From Terrisporobacter petrolearius (lineage in GTDB: Bacteria; Bacillota; Clostridia; Peptostreptococcales; Peptostreptococcaceae), in the NCBI RefSeq assembly GCF_032598785.1, contig NZ_CP102984.1: a stretch of 64,000 nt of DNA; one strand, 5' to 3'. The position numbers were made by a program, and so were the translations under genes. This document shows, piece by piece, positions 18,366-27,711 of the stretch (positions are counted from its first letter, which is position 1; the number at the start of each line of letters is the position of its first letter). The notes beneath the pieces were generated by a model. It saw only the letters and a program-made list of their open reading frames with translations, did no database searches and was not told where the DNA came from.

Positions 18366-18881
18366 ATGAAAACTAAAAAGATGACATTTTTAGGTTTGAT
18401 GGTTACATATAGCTTAGTATTATATATATTTGAAACTTATATACCAAATCCATTAATAGCTATTTTCCCAGGAGCCAAGCTGGGTTTATCAAATATAATC
18501 ACGCTTATATCATTGATAATTTTAGGTGTAAAAGATACTTGTATAATACTAACCGTTAGAATTATATTATCCTCTATTTTTGCTGGACCTATTTCATACT
18601 TTTTATTTAGTGTAGGTGGAGCTTATCTAAGTTTAATATGTATGTATTTGACTAGTAAAATAAAAGGTTTTTCTATTATAGGAGTGAGTATTATAGGGGC
18701 CATTGGGCATAATATAGGACAATTATTAGTAGCGAGTATAATAGTACAAAATATTAATATGGTTGGGTATTTACCATTCATGCTTATAGCATCTTTGGTT
18801 ACAGGGATGTTTGTAGGATTAGTATCAAAGTATTGTTGCCTAAAAATTGACAAAATTTTCCGTGAAATTGTTGACAAATAA
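18366..18881 (+). CDS. Gx transporter family membrane protein
   Basis: The 171-residue protein is almost entirely hydrophobic, with 5-6 membrane segments. It carries the FPGAKLGLSNIITLISL signature of the Gx transporter family (formerly annotated heptaprenyl diphosphate synthase component I, PF07456). In related bacteria the gene sits beside NusG-domain and FMN-binding genes and is thought to be an S-component-like transporter. Here it stands alone upstream of a Spo0E gene. The old enzyme name should not be used, as no catalytic motif is present. Confidence 0.8.
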   Translation: MKTKKMTFLGLMVTYSLVLYIFETYIPNPLIAIFPGAKLGLSNIITLISLIILGVKDTCIILTVRIILSSIFAGPISYFLFSVGGAYLSLICMYLTSKIKGFSIIGVSIIGAIGHNIGQLLVASIIVQNINMVGYLPFMLIASLVTGMFVGLVSKYCCLKIDKIFREIVDK

Positions 18882-18933
18882 TAACAATTTTTGATAGAAT
18901 TAAATAAAATACATGTTGATAGTGGTGGTTTTT

Positions 18934-19104
18934 ATGGATAAAAGTGAATTAGAAGCGCTGAAGAAGGAAATTGAAGAAGTAAGAGAGTTAATAAATACTT
19001 ATATTGAATATCCTGAAATATTTAGGGATGAGCTAGTTGAGTCAAGCAAGAAAATAGATATGTTAATAAATGAATATATAAAACGAGCAAGCGACCCACA
19101 GTAA
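18934..19104 (+). CDS. Spo0E-like aspartyl-phosphate phosphatase
   Basis: The ATG at 18934 follows GTGGTGG; an in-frame upstream TTG-type start would add seven hydrophobic residues and is rejected. The 56-residue product is two helices joined by a turn (LEALKKEIEEVRELINTYIE; SSKKIDMLINEYIK), the size and pattern of Spo0E proteins. These dephosphorylate Spo0A and delay sporulation. The C-terminal signature Ser-x-x-(I/L)-D is kept as SSKKID. The stop codon lies in the loop of the gene's own terminator. Confidence 0.8.
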   Translation: MDKSELEALKKEIEEVRELINTYIEYPEIFRDELVESSKKIDMLINEYIKRASDPQ

Positions 19105-19117
19105 TGTGGGTTTTTTT
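19095..19117 (+). terminator. intrinsic terminator overlapping spo0E-like gene end
   Basis: CCCACA (19095-19100) pairs with TGTGGG (19105-19110), followed by seven T. The last codons and the stop are part of the hairpin. Confidence 0.85.
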
Positions 19118-19218
19118 GTATATATTTTGTGATTTTAAATAGGAATTATGAGTATACTAAAGTATAAATATTAAAGCAAATTTTATTTTTGAGTTTATTA
19201 TAATTTAAAGGTGATTAG

Positions 19219-20058
19219 ATGTTTGTTTCTAAATTAATTCGTAGCATGGTTATTATAATAATCGCTTGCATTTTGTTAAAAATTATACAATTTTCCTTAA
19301 AAAGCTTATTTAAAATCACAAAGTTTGACCAGAGATATGAAGATACTCTTTGTAGTGTATTGTGCTCTGTATCATACTATATAATGTTTTGTTTAAGCGT
19401 AATATTGATTCTTAGAGAGTTTGAAGTTGTTGATGCAACAGCCTTTGGTTCAATCGTTACTGGAGCTAGTATAGTAGGAATTGTAGCTGGTGTAGCATCT
19501 CAAAGTATATTAAAAGACATATTTAATGGATTTTTTATTTTATTTGAAAAGCAAATTCATGTAGGAGATTTTATTGTAATAAATGAAGAATTCAAAGGAA
19601 GCGTAGAAGAGGTTGGAATAAGAAGTGTAAGTCTTAGAGATTGGGATTTAAAAAGAATTACCATACCAAATGGTAATATTAATAGTATAAGAAACTATAG
19701 TAAAGATGTAATGAGAGTTATTGTTCATGTTAGAGTCTCCTATGAAGAAGATCCTATGAAAGTTTTGGAATCTTTGCAAGAGGTATGTGACATAATGAAT
19801 GAAAAATATAAGGACTATCTTGTAAAATTAAGACCCTCTAGTTATTTAGGATTTAAAGTATATGGAATAACAGATATAGAAAAAATATCTATAGGTGCAA
19901 AATATACAATTACAGGTGTTGTTACTTCTGAAAAATATTTTGCCATATTGAGAGAAGCTAAGTTACAAGTTTTAATTGTACTTAAGAAAAATAATATTAA
20001 GATAGGATACCCTACAAATATAAATATCTTATCAAATGAAGATAATATAAATGAGTAA
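19219..20058 (+). CDS. small-conductance mechanosensitive channel, MscS family
   Basis: The 279-residue protein has two N-terminal membrane helices and then the pore helix AFGSIVTGASIVGIVAGVASQSILKDIFNGFFILFE. This is the Gly/Ala-rich TM3 of MscS, followed by the beta domain VGDFIVINEEFKGSVEEVGIRS and IPNGNINSIRNYS. It should open on membrane tension and release solutes after hypo-osmotic shock. The start ATG has an AAGGTGATTAG site. It is a single gene. Confidence 0.93.
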   Translation: MFVSKLIRSMVIIIIACILLKIIQFSLKSLFKITKFDQRYEDTLCSVLCSVSYYIMFCLSVILILREFEVVDATAFGSIVTGASIVGIVAGVASQSILKDIFNGFFILFEKQIHVGDFIVINEEFKGSVEEVGIRSVSLRDWDLKRITIPNGNINSIRNYSKDVMRVIVHVRVSYEEDPMKVLESLQEVCDIMNEKYKDYLVKLRPSSYLGFKVYGITDIEKISIGAKYTITGVVTSEKYFAILREAKLQVLIVLKKNNIKIGYPTNINILSNEDNINE

Positions 20059-20158
20059 TTACAAATCGTAATTACAAATAAAGAATAAAAGCATATACTA
20101 TACTAATAAGTATATATAACACTTAATAATATTAATATATGATTCTAAGGGGGATGAA

Positions 20159-20830
20159 ATGGGAGACATAATATTAAAAAATCAGGAAATCATCATAAAA
20201 CTCCTATTAGCAGTTTTGGTAGGTGGTTTTACAGGTTATGAAAGAGAAAAGTCAAATCAGTTTGCTGGTTTTAGGACACATATTTTAGTATCTATTGGAT
20301 CATGTATTACATCTATTATAGCCCTAGATTTGTTTACTCAGTATAGTGGAGTTAGTACGATGGATCCAGCCAGGCTACCAGCACAAGTATTGTCAGGAAT
20401 AGGTTTTTTAGGAGCAGGAGCTATATTAAAAAACTCTAATGGAATAAGAGGGCTAACAACTGCAGCAGGCATATGGACTACAGCCTGTATCGGTATAGCT
20501 ATAGGATATGGCCAATACGTACTTGGAATTACATCATGGATATTAGTAATGGCAACGTTATATGTGTTGAAAAATTTTGATAAGGTAATAGCTAAAAGAA
20601 GTCAAACTGTATTGAAAGCAACAATAACAAGTTTAGATGTAACATCTACCATATTCAATACTATTAAAGCCTCTGAAATAGCTATTAAAAATTTTCAAAT
20701 AATAACTAAATCAGATACCATATGGGAAATTGTATTTTTAATTGAATATGATAGAAGATTAATACTAGATGAACTAATTATACAATTAAAGAATATTAAT
20801 CATGTAATAAATATGGAATATATAAAGTAA
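20159..20830 (+). CDS. MgtC/SapB family membrane protein
   Basis: The 223-residue protein opens with several membrane segments. It carries the family signature (GYEREKSNQFAGFRTHILVSIGS, then RLPAQVLSGIGFLGAGAILK) and a C-terminal ACT-like domain of about 75 residues. MgtC proteins are linked to survival at low magnesium and to inhibition of the F-type ATPase in pathogens; the precise role here is unknown. The ATG at 20159 follows AAGGGGGATGAA. Confidence 0.9.
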   Translation: MGDIILKNQEIIIKLLLAVLVGGFTGYEREKSNQFAGFRTHILVSIGSCITSIIALDLFTQYSGVSTMDPARLPAQVLSGIGFLGAGAILKNSNGIRGLTTAAGIWTTACIGIAIGYGQYVLGITSWILVMATLYVLKNFDKVIAKRSQTVLKATITSLDVTSTIFNTIKASEIAIKNFQIITKSDTIWEIVFLIEYDRRLILDELIIQLKNINHVINMEYIK

Positions 20831-20925
20831 TTTTAAGTAAATCAGTATTCTTTTTTGGAAATAATAAAATAAAGTAATCTAATAAGTTATTTGTTAGATG
20901 AATAATTTACTAAGGAGTGAAAACA

Positions 20926-22704
20926 ATGGAGAGAAGTGCAGTAGAAAACAAGTTTAAATGGACTATAGATGAAATGTATCCAAATGAAGGAGCTATAGAG
21001 AAAGATATACACAAAGTAAAGGAATTAATTGATGATGTAAAAAAATATAAAGGAACTTTAGCTGATAAGGAAGAGAATTTATACAAGGCATTAAATATAT
21101 CAGAACAAGCATCTAGAATGCTTCAAAATTTATATGTATATACTCATATGAAAAGTCATGAAGATACTAGAATAAATAAAAATCAAGGAAATGCAACTAA
21201 AACAGATATGCTATCTACAGAATTATCTATGGCTACTTCTTATATGGTTCCAGAAATAATAGCAATGGATAGTAAAAGGCTAGAAGGTTACTTAAAAAGT
21301 GAAAAATTATCTCACTATAAAAAACATGTGGATGAAATATTAAGATTAAAACCACATACTCTAAATGAAAGAGAAGAAGAATTGCTAGCAGCAGTATCTG
21401 ACTTATCAGGTGTACCAGAAAATATATATGATATGTTATCTTTTGCTGACTTACAATTCCCAGAAATAGAAAATGAAAAGGGAGAAAAAGTTAAAGTAAC
21501 TCATGAAAATTTTAGTTTATTTTTAAAAAACAAAGATCAAAGAGTGAGAAAAGATGCCTTTGATGCCATGTATTCTGTTTATGGACAATATAAAAATACC
21601 TTTGCATCTACTTTATATGGTGGAATAAAAAGTGAAATATTCTATGCGAAAACAAGAAAATACGAATCAGCTCTACAAGGTTCACTATTCCAAGACGATG
21701 TTAATGTAGAAGTTTATGACAATTTAATTGCTGCAGTACATGAAAATTTAGATACTTTAAATAAATACACTGGTCTTAAAAAGAAGTTTTTAGGATTAGA
21801 TAAAATAAACATGTATGATTTATATGTTCCATTAACTGAAAACTTTGATATGAAAATACCTTATGAGAAAGCACAAGAAATCATATTAGAAGCATTAAAA
21901 CCTTTAGGTGAAGAATACTTAGAAAATGTAAAAAAAGCATTTGGGGAAGGCTGGGTAGATGTATACGGTAATGAAGGAAAACAAGGAGGAGCTTACTCTT
22001 GGGGTAGCTACGACTCTAAATCATATATATTACTTAGTTACAAAGACGACTTAAATTCATTATTTACTTTAATACATGAAATGGGTCACTCAATGCATAG
22101 TTATTACTCAAAAAATAATCAACCATATTTATATTCAGGATATAAAATATTTGTAGCAGAAGTGGCATCAACTTTAAATGAATTATTATTAATTAACTAC
22201 TTACTAAAAAATGCAAAATCAAAAGAAGAAAAAGTATACTTACTAAATTACTACTTAGAGCAATTTAGAACAACTGTATATAGACAAACAATGTTTGCTG
22301 AGTTTGAAAAAATATGCCATGCAAAAGTTGAAGGTGGAGAACCTCTAACATCAGAAGAATTTACAAATATTTATTATGATTTAAATAAAAAATATTACGG
22401 TGAATCTTGCGAAGTAAATGAACAAATAGGATTAGAATGGGCTAGAATACCTCATTTCTTTAGCAATTTCTATGTATATAAATATGCTACAGGATTTTCT
22501 GCAGCATCTGCCTTAAGTAAACAAATACTTGAAGAAGGTGAAAATGCAGTGCAAAGATACAAAGAATTCCTAAAGAGCGGTGGTTCAGATTTCCCACTAA
22601 ACCAATTAAGAAAAGCTGGTGTAGACATGGAGAAAAAAGAATCTGTTGATAAGGCTTTACATGTGTTTAAAGACTTAGTAGACGAATTAGAAAAAGAATT
22701 ATAA
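20926..22704 (+). CDS. pepF: oligoendopeptidase F
   Basis: The start is ATG 20926 after TAAGGAG; GTG 20917 lies within the ribosome site. The 592-residue cytoplasmic M3B metallopeptidase has an N-terminal oligopeptidase F domain. The zinc motif is HEMGH (H384, E385, H388), with the third ligand Glu expected in FVAEVASTLNE (about residue 412). It cleaves medium-length peptides. It is monocistronic with a strong terminator. Confidence 0.95.
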   Translation: MERSAVENKFKWTIDEMYPNEGAIEKDIHKVKELIDDVKKYKGTLADKEENLYKALNISEQASRMLQNLYVYTHMKSHEDTRINKNQGNATKTDMLSTELSMATSYMVPEIIAMDSKRLEGYLKSEKLSHYKKHVDEILRLKPHTLNEREEELLAAVSDLSGVPENIYDMLSFADLQFPEIENEKGEKVKVTHENFSLFLKNKDQRVRKDAFDAMYSVYGQYKNTFASTLYGGIKSEIFYAKTRKYESALQGSLFQDDVNVEVYDNLIAAVHENLDTLNKYTGLKKKFLGLDKINMYDLYVPLTENFDMKIPYEKAQEIILEALKPLGEEYLENVKKAFGEGWVDVYGNEGKQGGAYSWGSYDSKSYILLSYKDDLNSLFTLIHEMGHSMHSYYSKNNQPYLYSGYKIFVAEVASTLNELLLINYLLKNAKSKEEKVYLLNYYLEQFRTTVYRQTMFAEFEKICHAKVEGGEPLTSEEFTNIYYDLNKKYYGESCEVNEQIGLEWARIPHFFSNFYVYKYATGFSAASALSKQILEEGENAVQRYKEFLKSGGSDFPLNQLRKAGVDMEKKESVDKALHVFKDLVDELEKEL

Positions 22705-22709
22705 TATTA

Positions 22710-22766
22710 ATAAAGAAGGAGCTATTTTCATTAAATATTTAATAAATAGTTCCTTCTTTATATTTT
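22710..22766 (+). terminator. intrinsic terminator of pepF
   Basis: TAAAGAAGGAGCTATTT pairs with AAATAGTTCCTTCTTTA (one G-U), followed by TATTTTA. Confidence 0.85.
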
Positions 22767-22803
22767 AATGTGATAATAGAAATAAGATATTGGAGGGGAA
22801 TTT

Positions 22804-23913
22804 ATGAAAAATAAACTAATAAAGATATTACCTTATATTTGTGGAGCCCTAATAGGTTTTTTTGGGGGGGTTATTGGAATTGGACTAAGTATAAATTTAG
22901 ATTTGAACTGGATTTATCTAATACCTATAGTGATTTTACAAATGATAGTTTTTGTTGTAGTACATGAATTAAGTCATGGTTTTGTTGGGGAGAAAAATGG
23001 ACTTAAATTTACGGTATTATATCTAGGACCATTTATATTTAAAAGAGAGAATAATAAATTTAAAAAAATTAAAAGTTTTAGTAAGCAATTGGCTTATGCA
23101 GGAAGGGCTCAAATTGATAATTTTGAAATATTAAATGAAGAAGATGTTGAGAAAGCAAGAAAAGCATGGGTTAAAGCACTTAAAGCAGGCCCTCTAAGTG
23201 ATTTAATATTAGGTATTATAACTATATGCACAGGATTAATATTTAAATGGGATTTATTAATTATTTCAACTGTTATAATATTTATTTTTATTAGCATCCC
23301 AAGTTATATTATGGGAGATGGTAAGCATGTGAAACTAATTAAAAATGATAAAATTTTTACTGATGTAATATTATATACATATAGTATTGTAGGTAACACA
23401 CCTATATCTAGGGAGTCTATATCATTTCTATTACAGACTATAGAGAATGATATAGAAAAAGCTAATGTTAATAAAAAGAATTTAATCTCTTTAGCAATAA
23501 GTGCTCAAGCTATATATATGGATGCCATATGCAACAATAAAGAAGATTTACCTAAAAATATAAATAAAATAGTTGAAATGACTATAGAAAATAAAAATAT
23601 ATTTTTAAATAAACAAATAGAATCTTCATATTATAAAAGTTTAATTAATGCAGCAATAATGTATGAAGTATTAATTAAAGATAATAAAGAGAGAGTTGTA
23701 GATTTTTATAAACATGTAAAAGATGAAAAGCATAATATGCCAGGGGAAAAGCTAGATTTTTATAGAGTTGAGCATTTATTAGGTATTGCCAATAGAAAGG
23801 AAGAAATTTTAAATAAAAATCTAATAAATCCTATTTTTAAAGGATGTGAAGGAGTAGAATCTATGGAAAGAATAATAAATGAATCAATACTAAAAAAAAC
23901 TAGGACTATATAG
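22804..23913 (+). CDS. M50-like membrane metalloprotease with helical C-terminal domain
   Basis: The 369-residue protein has N-terminal membrane helices. The zinc motif VVHELSHGF (H54, E55, H58) lies in the second helix. GPLSDLILGI and a late MGDGKH segment (D172) match the spacing of the third metal ligand in site-2-protease-type M50 enzymes. Residues 185-369 are soluble and helical, with no recognised domain. The TM-embedded HExxH plus DG pair suggests an intramembrane protease. The substrate is unknown and no anti-sigma gene is adjacent. It stands directly upstream of the pstS promoter but is not co-transcribed with pstS. Confidence 0.7.
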   Translation: MKNKLIKILPYICGALIGFFGGVIGIGLSINLDLNWIYLIPIVILQMIVFVVVHELSHGFVGEKNGLKFTVLYLGPFIFKRENNKFKKIKSFSKQLAYAGRAQIDNFEILNEEDVEKARKAWVKALKAGPLSDLILGIITICTGLIFKWDLLIISTVIIFIFISIPSYIMGDGKHVKLIKNDKIFTDVILYTYSIVGNTPISRESISFLLQTIENDIEKANVNKKNLISLAISAQAIYMDAICNNKEDLPKNINKIVEMTIENKNIFLNKQIESSYYKSLINAAIMYEVLIKDNKERVVDFYKHVKDEKHNMPGEKLDFYRVEHLLGIANRKEEILNKNLINPIFKGCEGVESMERIINESILKKTRTI

Positions 23914-23926
23914 AATTAATACGGAT

Positions 23927-23998
23927 TTAACAAACTTTACATCTCTTTAATGTATACTTAATACTCCCTTAACACTCCAACTGTATTATTAAATTGTA
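23927..23998 (+). promoter_or_regulatory. PhoP-box-like promoter of pstS
   Basis: Four TTAACA-like hexamers lie on an exact 11-base period: TTTACA 23936, TTAATG 23947, TTAATA 23958 and TTAACA 23969. A further TTAACA sits at 23927. TGTATTATTAAATTGTA (23982-23998) follows, starting 13 bases after the start of the last hexamer. The direct repeats with 11-bp spacing are the known layout of PhoP boxes in Bacillus-type Pho regulons. The pstC promoter has the same layout. Confidence 0.75.
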
Positions 23999-24071
23999 AG
24001 ATAAATCAAATTGAGGAAATAAAAATCAAGTAATAATAAAAAGTCTTGGTGTTTAAAAGGAGATTATTGAG

Positions 24072-24902
24072 ATGTTTAAAAAGAAAATAGTGGCATTATT
24101 ATGTGGGGCAGTAATGGTAAGTGGACTTGTAGTAGGATGCGGTTCAGGAAATTCCTCAGAGGGGGATGCAGCTAAAATAACTATATCAGGATCAACTTCA
24201 GTAGGACCAACAATGGAGGTTTTAGCAGAAGCATATCAAAAGAATAATGATGTAAAAATAGAAGTGCAACAAGTTGGATCATCAGCAGGTATAAAAAATA
24301 CAATAGAAGGAACTTCTAACTTAGGAATGTCTTCAAGGGATTTAAAAGATGAAGAAGCACAAAGTATAGAAGGAACTCAAATAGCAATAGATGGTATAGC
24401 AGTTGTAACAAATAAAAATAATAAAGTTCAAGACTTAACAGTTAAGCAAGTTAAAGATATATTTACAGGAAAAATAACTAACTGGAAAGAAGTTGGTGGA
24501 TCAGATGCACAAATAGTTGTAGTATCAAGAGAAGAGGGTTCTGGAACTAGAGATGGATTCCAAGATATACTAGGATTTGAATCAGAAGAATTAATTAAAG
24601 ATGCTCAAATATCTGATGGTTCTGGGAATGTTAAATCAATAGTTGAAGGAAATGAAAATGCTATATCTTACATATCTTTTGGATATGTTAAAGATGGTAT
24701 TAAGTCAGTTAAAATTGATGGTGTAGAAGCTAATGATGATAATGTTGTAGCAAAAAAATATCCAATATCAAGACCTTTCTTAGTAGTAAATAAAAAAGAT
24801 GCTATGAGTGACGAAGCTAAATCATTTGTTGATTTCATAATGAGTGAAGAAGGACAAAATATAGTAGCTGAAGAAGGATTCATAAAAGCATCAACAAAAT
24901 AA
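24072..24902 (+). CDS. pstS: phosphate ABC transporter substrate-binding lipoprotein
   Basis: The 276-residue lipoprotein has a signal peptide and lipobox LVVGC, with C23 as the lipidated residue. The phosphate-binding segments are ITISGSTSVGPTMEVLAEAY near the mature N terminus and SREEGSGTRDGFQDIL (about residue 155). It captures extracellular phosphate for PstCAB. The gene is followed by its own terminator. A riboswitch-controlled xanthine operon separates it from pstC, so the two halves are expressed from separate promoters. Confidence 0.95.
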   Translation: MFKKKIVALLCGAVMVSGLVVGCGSGNSSEGDAAKITISGSTSVGPTMEVLAEAYQKNNDVKIEVQQVGSSAGIKNTIEGTSNLGMSSRDLKDEEAQSIEGTQIAIDGIAVVTNKNNKVQDLTVKQVKDIFTGKITNWKEVGGSDAQIVVVSREEGSGTRDGFQDILGFESEELIKDAQISDGSGNVKSIVEGNENAISYISFGYVKDGIKSVKIDGVEANDDNVVAKKYPISRPFLVVNKKDAMSDEAKSFVDFIMSEEGQNIVAEEGFIKASTK

Positions 24903-24948
24903 GCAAGATTCTATAATTGATTATTATATTTAAATAAACCTTAAGTTA

Positions 24949-24985
24949 CGAAAAGCCTAACTGGAAACAGTTAGGCTTTTTGCTT
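24949..24985 (+). terminator. intrinsic terminator of pstS
   Basis: AAAAGCCTAACTG (24951-24963), loop GAAA, then CAGTTAGGCTTTTT (24968-24981). Confidence 0.92.
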
Positions 24986-25111
24986 TTATGAATATAGAGA
25001 TATCTCATATTTATTCCATAATAATAAAAATCTAAACAAAAGTTATAATATATAAATAAAATTAGGAGTCATTTCCATATAAATACAACTGCCTTAATAT
25101 ACAAAAAACTA

Positions 25112-25321
25112 TTTACAAAAAAATTAGATATGGTACAATAAGATAAAATTAAATGACTCGTATATTTGACGGTAATATGGTCCGTAAGTTTCTACCTGCT
25201 AACCCTAAATTAGTAGACTACGAGGTATAGTTTAAAGAAATATAAATATAAATTAGCAAAATTAATTTATATTTGTTTTAGGATAAACACCTCGATATTT
25301 ATATCGAGGTGTTTTTGTTTT
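25112..25321 (+). promoter_or_regulatory. purine (guanine-class) riboswitch leader of pbuX-xpt
   Basis: The promoter is TTTACA (25112), a 16-base spacer and TACAAT (25134). The aptamer runs about 25155-25227: ACTCGTA and TACGAGG close P1, and the conserved ATATGG, CCGTAAGTTTCTACC and AGACTACG core elements follow. The specificity base in AGACTACG is C, the guanine/hypoxanthine type, not the U of adenine riboswitches. The terminator is AAACACCTCGATAT / ATATCGAGGTGTTTTT (25285-25321). CGAGGT (25221-25226) in the 3' strand of P1 can pair instead with ACCTCG (25289-25294), giving the antiterminator. Bound guanine would therefore stop transcription. Confidence 0.92.
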
Positions 25322-25326
25322 AACTT

Positions 25327-25389
25327 AAGCAAGATGGTAGCCTAAAATTTTATGGTGATTACCCAGTGGCTCAAGGGAAGCAAATTTCT
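25327..25389 (+). repeat. interspersed repeat, copy 1 (short form)
   Basis: It carries the head (GCAAGATGGTAGCCTAAAATTT) and one CCCAGTGGCTCAAGGGAAGC module ending in CAAATTTCTTATA. The central CGCCAAC/GTTGGCG hairpin and the second module are absent. It lies between the riboswitch terminator and pbuX. See the other copies at 27.5, 33.6, 51.0 and 63.4 kb. Confidence 0.65.
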
Positions 25390-25447
25390 TATAAAACTAT
25401 TAGAAACTGAGTCATAAACACAAAATAAAATAACGGGAGATAGTGTT

Positions 25448-26794
25448 ATGAGTTCATCAAATATAAAACAATTAAACAATTTAAAGTATGGTGTTGAAGA
25501 TAATCCCAGCTTGGCTACGAAAATTCTTCTAGGGTTTCAGCATATATTTGCAGCATTTGGAGGTATTATAGTCGTTCCCTTAGTAATATCTAGTGCATTA
25601 GGATTTGATGCTAATATGTCAACAGCTGTAATTAGTGCATCTATATTAGCGGCAGGTATAGCCACAATAATCCAAGGAAAAGGAGTCGGTAAAATAGGAT
25701 CTAGAGTCGCATGTATCATGGGAACAGATTTTACTTTTGTATCACCAGCCATATCAGTAGGTTCTGTACTGGGAATGCCAGGAATAATAGGAGCAACAAT
25801 TTTAGGAGCATTTTTTGAAATTATATTAAGTTATTTTATAAAGCCTTTAATGAAGTTATTCCCACCAATAGTAACAGGTACGGTAGTTTGTTTAATAGGA
25901 CTTACGTTACTGCCAGTATCAATGGACTGGGCAGCTGGAGGAGTAGGAACATCTGATTATGGTAGTTTAGTAAATGTATCAATATCAATGATAGTTATGA
26001 TGATTACTTTACTTTTAAATAGATATGGAAAAGGAATGTTAAGTAGTGCATCAGTACTTATAGGAATGGTTGTAGGATATATAATTTGTATACCTCTTGG
26101 GAAAGTTGATTTTTCATCAGTATCACAAGCAAACTTTATAGCAATACCACAAATATTGCAATATGGAATTACTTTTGATTTAAAAGCTTTAATAGCATTT
26201 TTACCAGGATATTTTGTTGCAACAATAGGTACAGTAGGATGCTTAAAAGCTATAGGCGAAGTATCTGACGTAGATATGGATGACAAAAGAGTTGGATCAG
26301 GAGTATTAGCTGATGGTGTAGGAAGTGTGATTGGTGGATTTGTGGGAGCATTCCCAAATACATCTTTCAGCCAAAATGTAGGATTAATACCATTAACAAA
26401 GGTGGCAAGTAAACATGTAGCAATAATGGCAGGTATATTATTAGTTATACTTGGTTTATTTCCTCAATTTGCAGCTTTAATAAATGGAATACCACAGCCA
26501 GTTCTTGGTGGTGTTGGTATAGTAATGTTCGGTACTGTGGCAGCAGCAGGAATAAAAACATTAAGTACAGTAGAAATAAATGATAGAAACTTATTAATAA
26601 TAGCAACTTCTATAGGTCTTGGACTTGGGGTTACTTTCAGACCGGACTTTATATCACAATTACCAGAAGGATTACAAATGATATTTTCTTCAGGAATATC
26701 AACTGGTACAATAGTGGCTTTACTTTTAAATATAATACTTACAGAAGATAAAAATGAAAAAAATAATAAAGAATTAGATAGAGAGGCAATGTAA
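25448..26794 (+). CDS. pbuX: xanthine permease, NCS2 family
   Basis: The 448-residue protein has about 12-14 membrane segments and NCS2 (uracil-xanthine permease) signatures. These include FQHIFAAFGGIIVVPLV near the N terminus, the conserved Glu/Gly stretch VGSVIGGFVGAFPNTSFSQNVGLI, and QPVLGGVGIVMFGTVAAAGI. The guanine-class riboswitch upstream and xpt downstream point to xanthine rather than uracil as substrate. The stop and the xpt ATG are 1 base apart, so the two form one operon. Confidence 0.93.
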   Translation: MSSSNIKQLNNLKYGVEDNPSLATKILLGFQHIFAAFGGIIVVPLVISSALGFDANMSTAVISASILAAGIATIIQGKGVGKIGSRVACIMGTDFTFVSPAISVGSVLGMPGIIGATILGAFFEIILSYFIKPLMKLFPPIVTGTVVCLIGLTLLPVSMDWAAGGVGTSDYGSLVNVSISMIVMMITLLLNRYGKGMLSSASVLIGMVVGYIICIPLGKVDFSSVSQANFIAIPQILQYGITFDLKALIAFLPGYFVATIGTVGCLKAIGEVSDVDMDDKRVGSGVLADGVGSVIGGFVGAFPNTSFSQNVGLIPLTKVASKHVAIMAGILLVILGLFPQFAALINGIPQPVLGGVGIVMFGTVAAAGIKTLSTVEINDRNLLIIATSIGLGLGVTFRPDFISQLPEGLQMIFSSGISTGTIVALLLNIILTEDKNEKNNKELDREAM

Positions 26795-26795
26795 A

Positions 26796-27368
26796 ATGAA
26801 AGAATTAAAAGATAGAATATTAAAAGATGGAAGAGCATTAAATGAAACAGTTCTTAAAGTGGATTCATTTTTAAATCATCAAGTAGATGCAAAATTAATG
26901 TATGAAATGGGAACTTATTTCAAAGAATATTTCAGAAATCATGGAATAACAAGAATACTTACAATAGAAAGTTCAGGAATAGCACCGACTGCTATGACAG
27001 CTCTTCAAATGGAATTACCAATGGTAACTTTAAAGAAACAACAATCCAAAATACTAAATGGAGAAGTTTATCAAACAACAGTACACTCATTTACAAAAGA
27101 TATGAATTACGAATTAACTTTATCTAAAAACTACATTAATGATAATGATAAAGTTCTTATAATAGACGATTTCCTAGCAAATGGAGAGGCAGCTTTAGGA
27201 GCAGCTAGACTGGTAGAAGAAGCAGGAGCAACTGTTGCTGGAATAGGAATAGTTATAGAGAAGTCTTTCCAAGTTGGAAGAGGAAAATTAGAATCTAAAG
27301 GATATGATGTTTATTCTTTAGCTAGAGTAGGTAAACTAGGAAAAGACTTAATCGAGTTTTTAGATTAA
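26796..27368 (+). CDS. xpt: xanthine phosphoribosyltransferase
   Basis: The 190-residue enzyme converts xanthine and PRPP to XMP. The PRPP-binding signature is KVLIIDDFLANGEAALGAARLVEEAG. N-terminal motifs (LKDRILKDGRALNETVLKVDSFLNHQVD) match Xpt of Bacillus and clostridia. It completes a transport-plus-salvage operon under guanine riboswitch control and pairs functionally with hpt at 47.7 kb. Confidence 0.95.
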   Translation: MKELKDRILKDGRALNETVLKVDSFLNHQVDAKLMYEMGTYFKEYFRNHGITRILTIESSGIAPTAMTALQMELPMVTLKKQQSKILNGEVYQTTVHSFTKDMNYELTLSKNYINDNDKVLIIDDFLANGEAALGAARLVEEAGATVAGIGIVIEKSFQVGRGKLESKGYDVYSLARVGKLGKDLIEFLD

Positions 27369-27429
27369 TAATACAAGTTACAAATGATTTACCTTAAAGT
27401 AAAAAACTTAACATGAGTAACATTGTTTT

Positions 27430-27469
27430 AGGAGAAATAATACAAAATCAGTATTATTTCTCCTTTTTT
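27430..27469 (+). terminator. intrinsic terminator of pbuX-xpt
   Basis: GGAGAAATAATAC (27431-27443) pairs with GTATTATTTCTCC (27451-27463), followed by six T. Confidence 0.92.
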
Positions 27470-27476
27470 ATTTATT

Positions 27477-27711
27477 AGGATATTATAGTACTTTTATATT
27501 TGTGGAAAGCTTATACATTTTTGTATTATAAATACGTTTCTAGAAGAGTAAAAAGTGAATTTTGAGCAAGGTCGTTGCCTAAAATTTCATAGGGCTCACC
27601 AAGAGGCTTAAAGTAGTAGCAAAATGATTAGCCAACAAGTTGCTTAAAGGCATCTCGTTGGCGGTATGAAGTGCTTCCCTGGCACGTCGCTCAAGGGTCG
27701 CGAATTTTACA
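27477..27711 (+). repeat. interspersed repeat, copy 2 (full length, diverged)
   Basis: The extended copy begins AGGATATTATAG, 7 bases after the xpt terminator T run. The core (27564-27711) holds the head GAGCAAGGTCGTTGCCT, first module, central hairpin AGCCAAC/GTTGGCGG, second module and tail CGCGAATTTTACA. Both CCAC/GTGG hairpins are eroded. The tail TTTACA serves as the first hexamer of the pstC Pho box. Confidence 0.8.
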
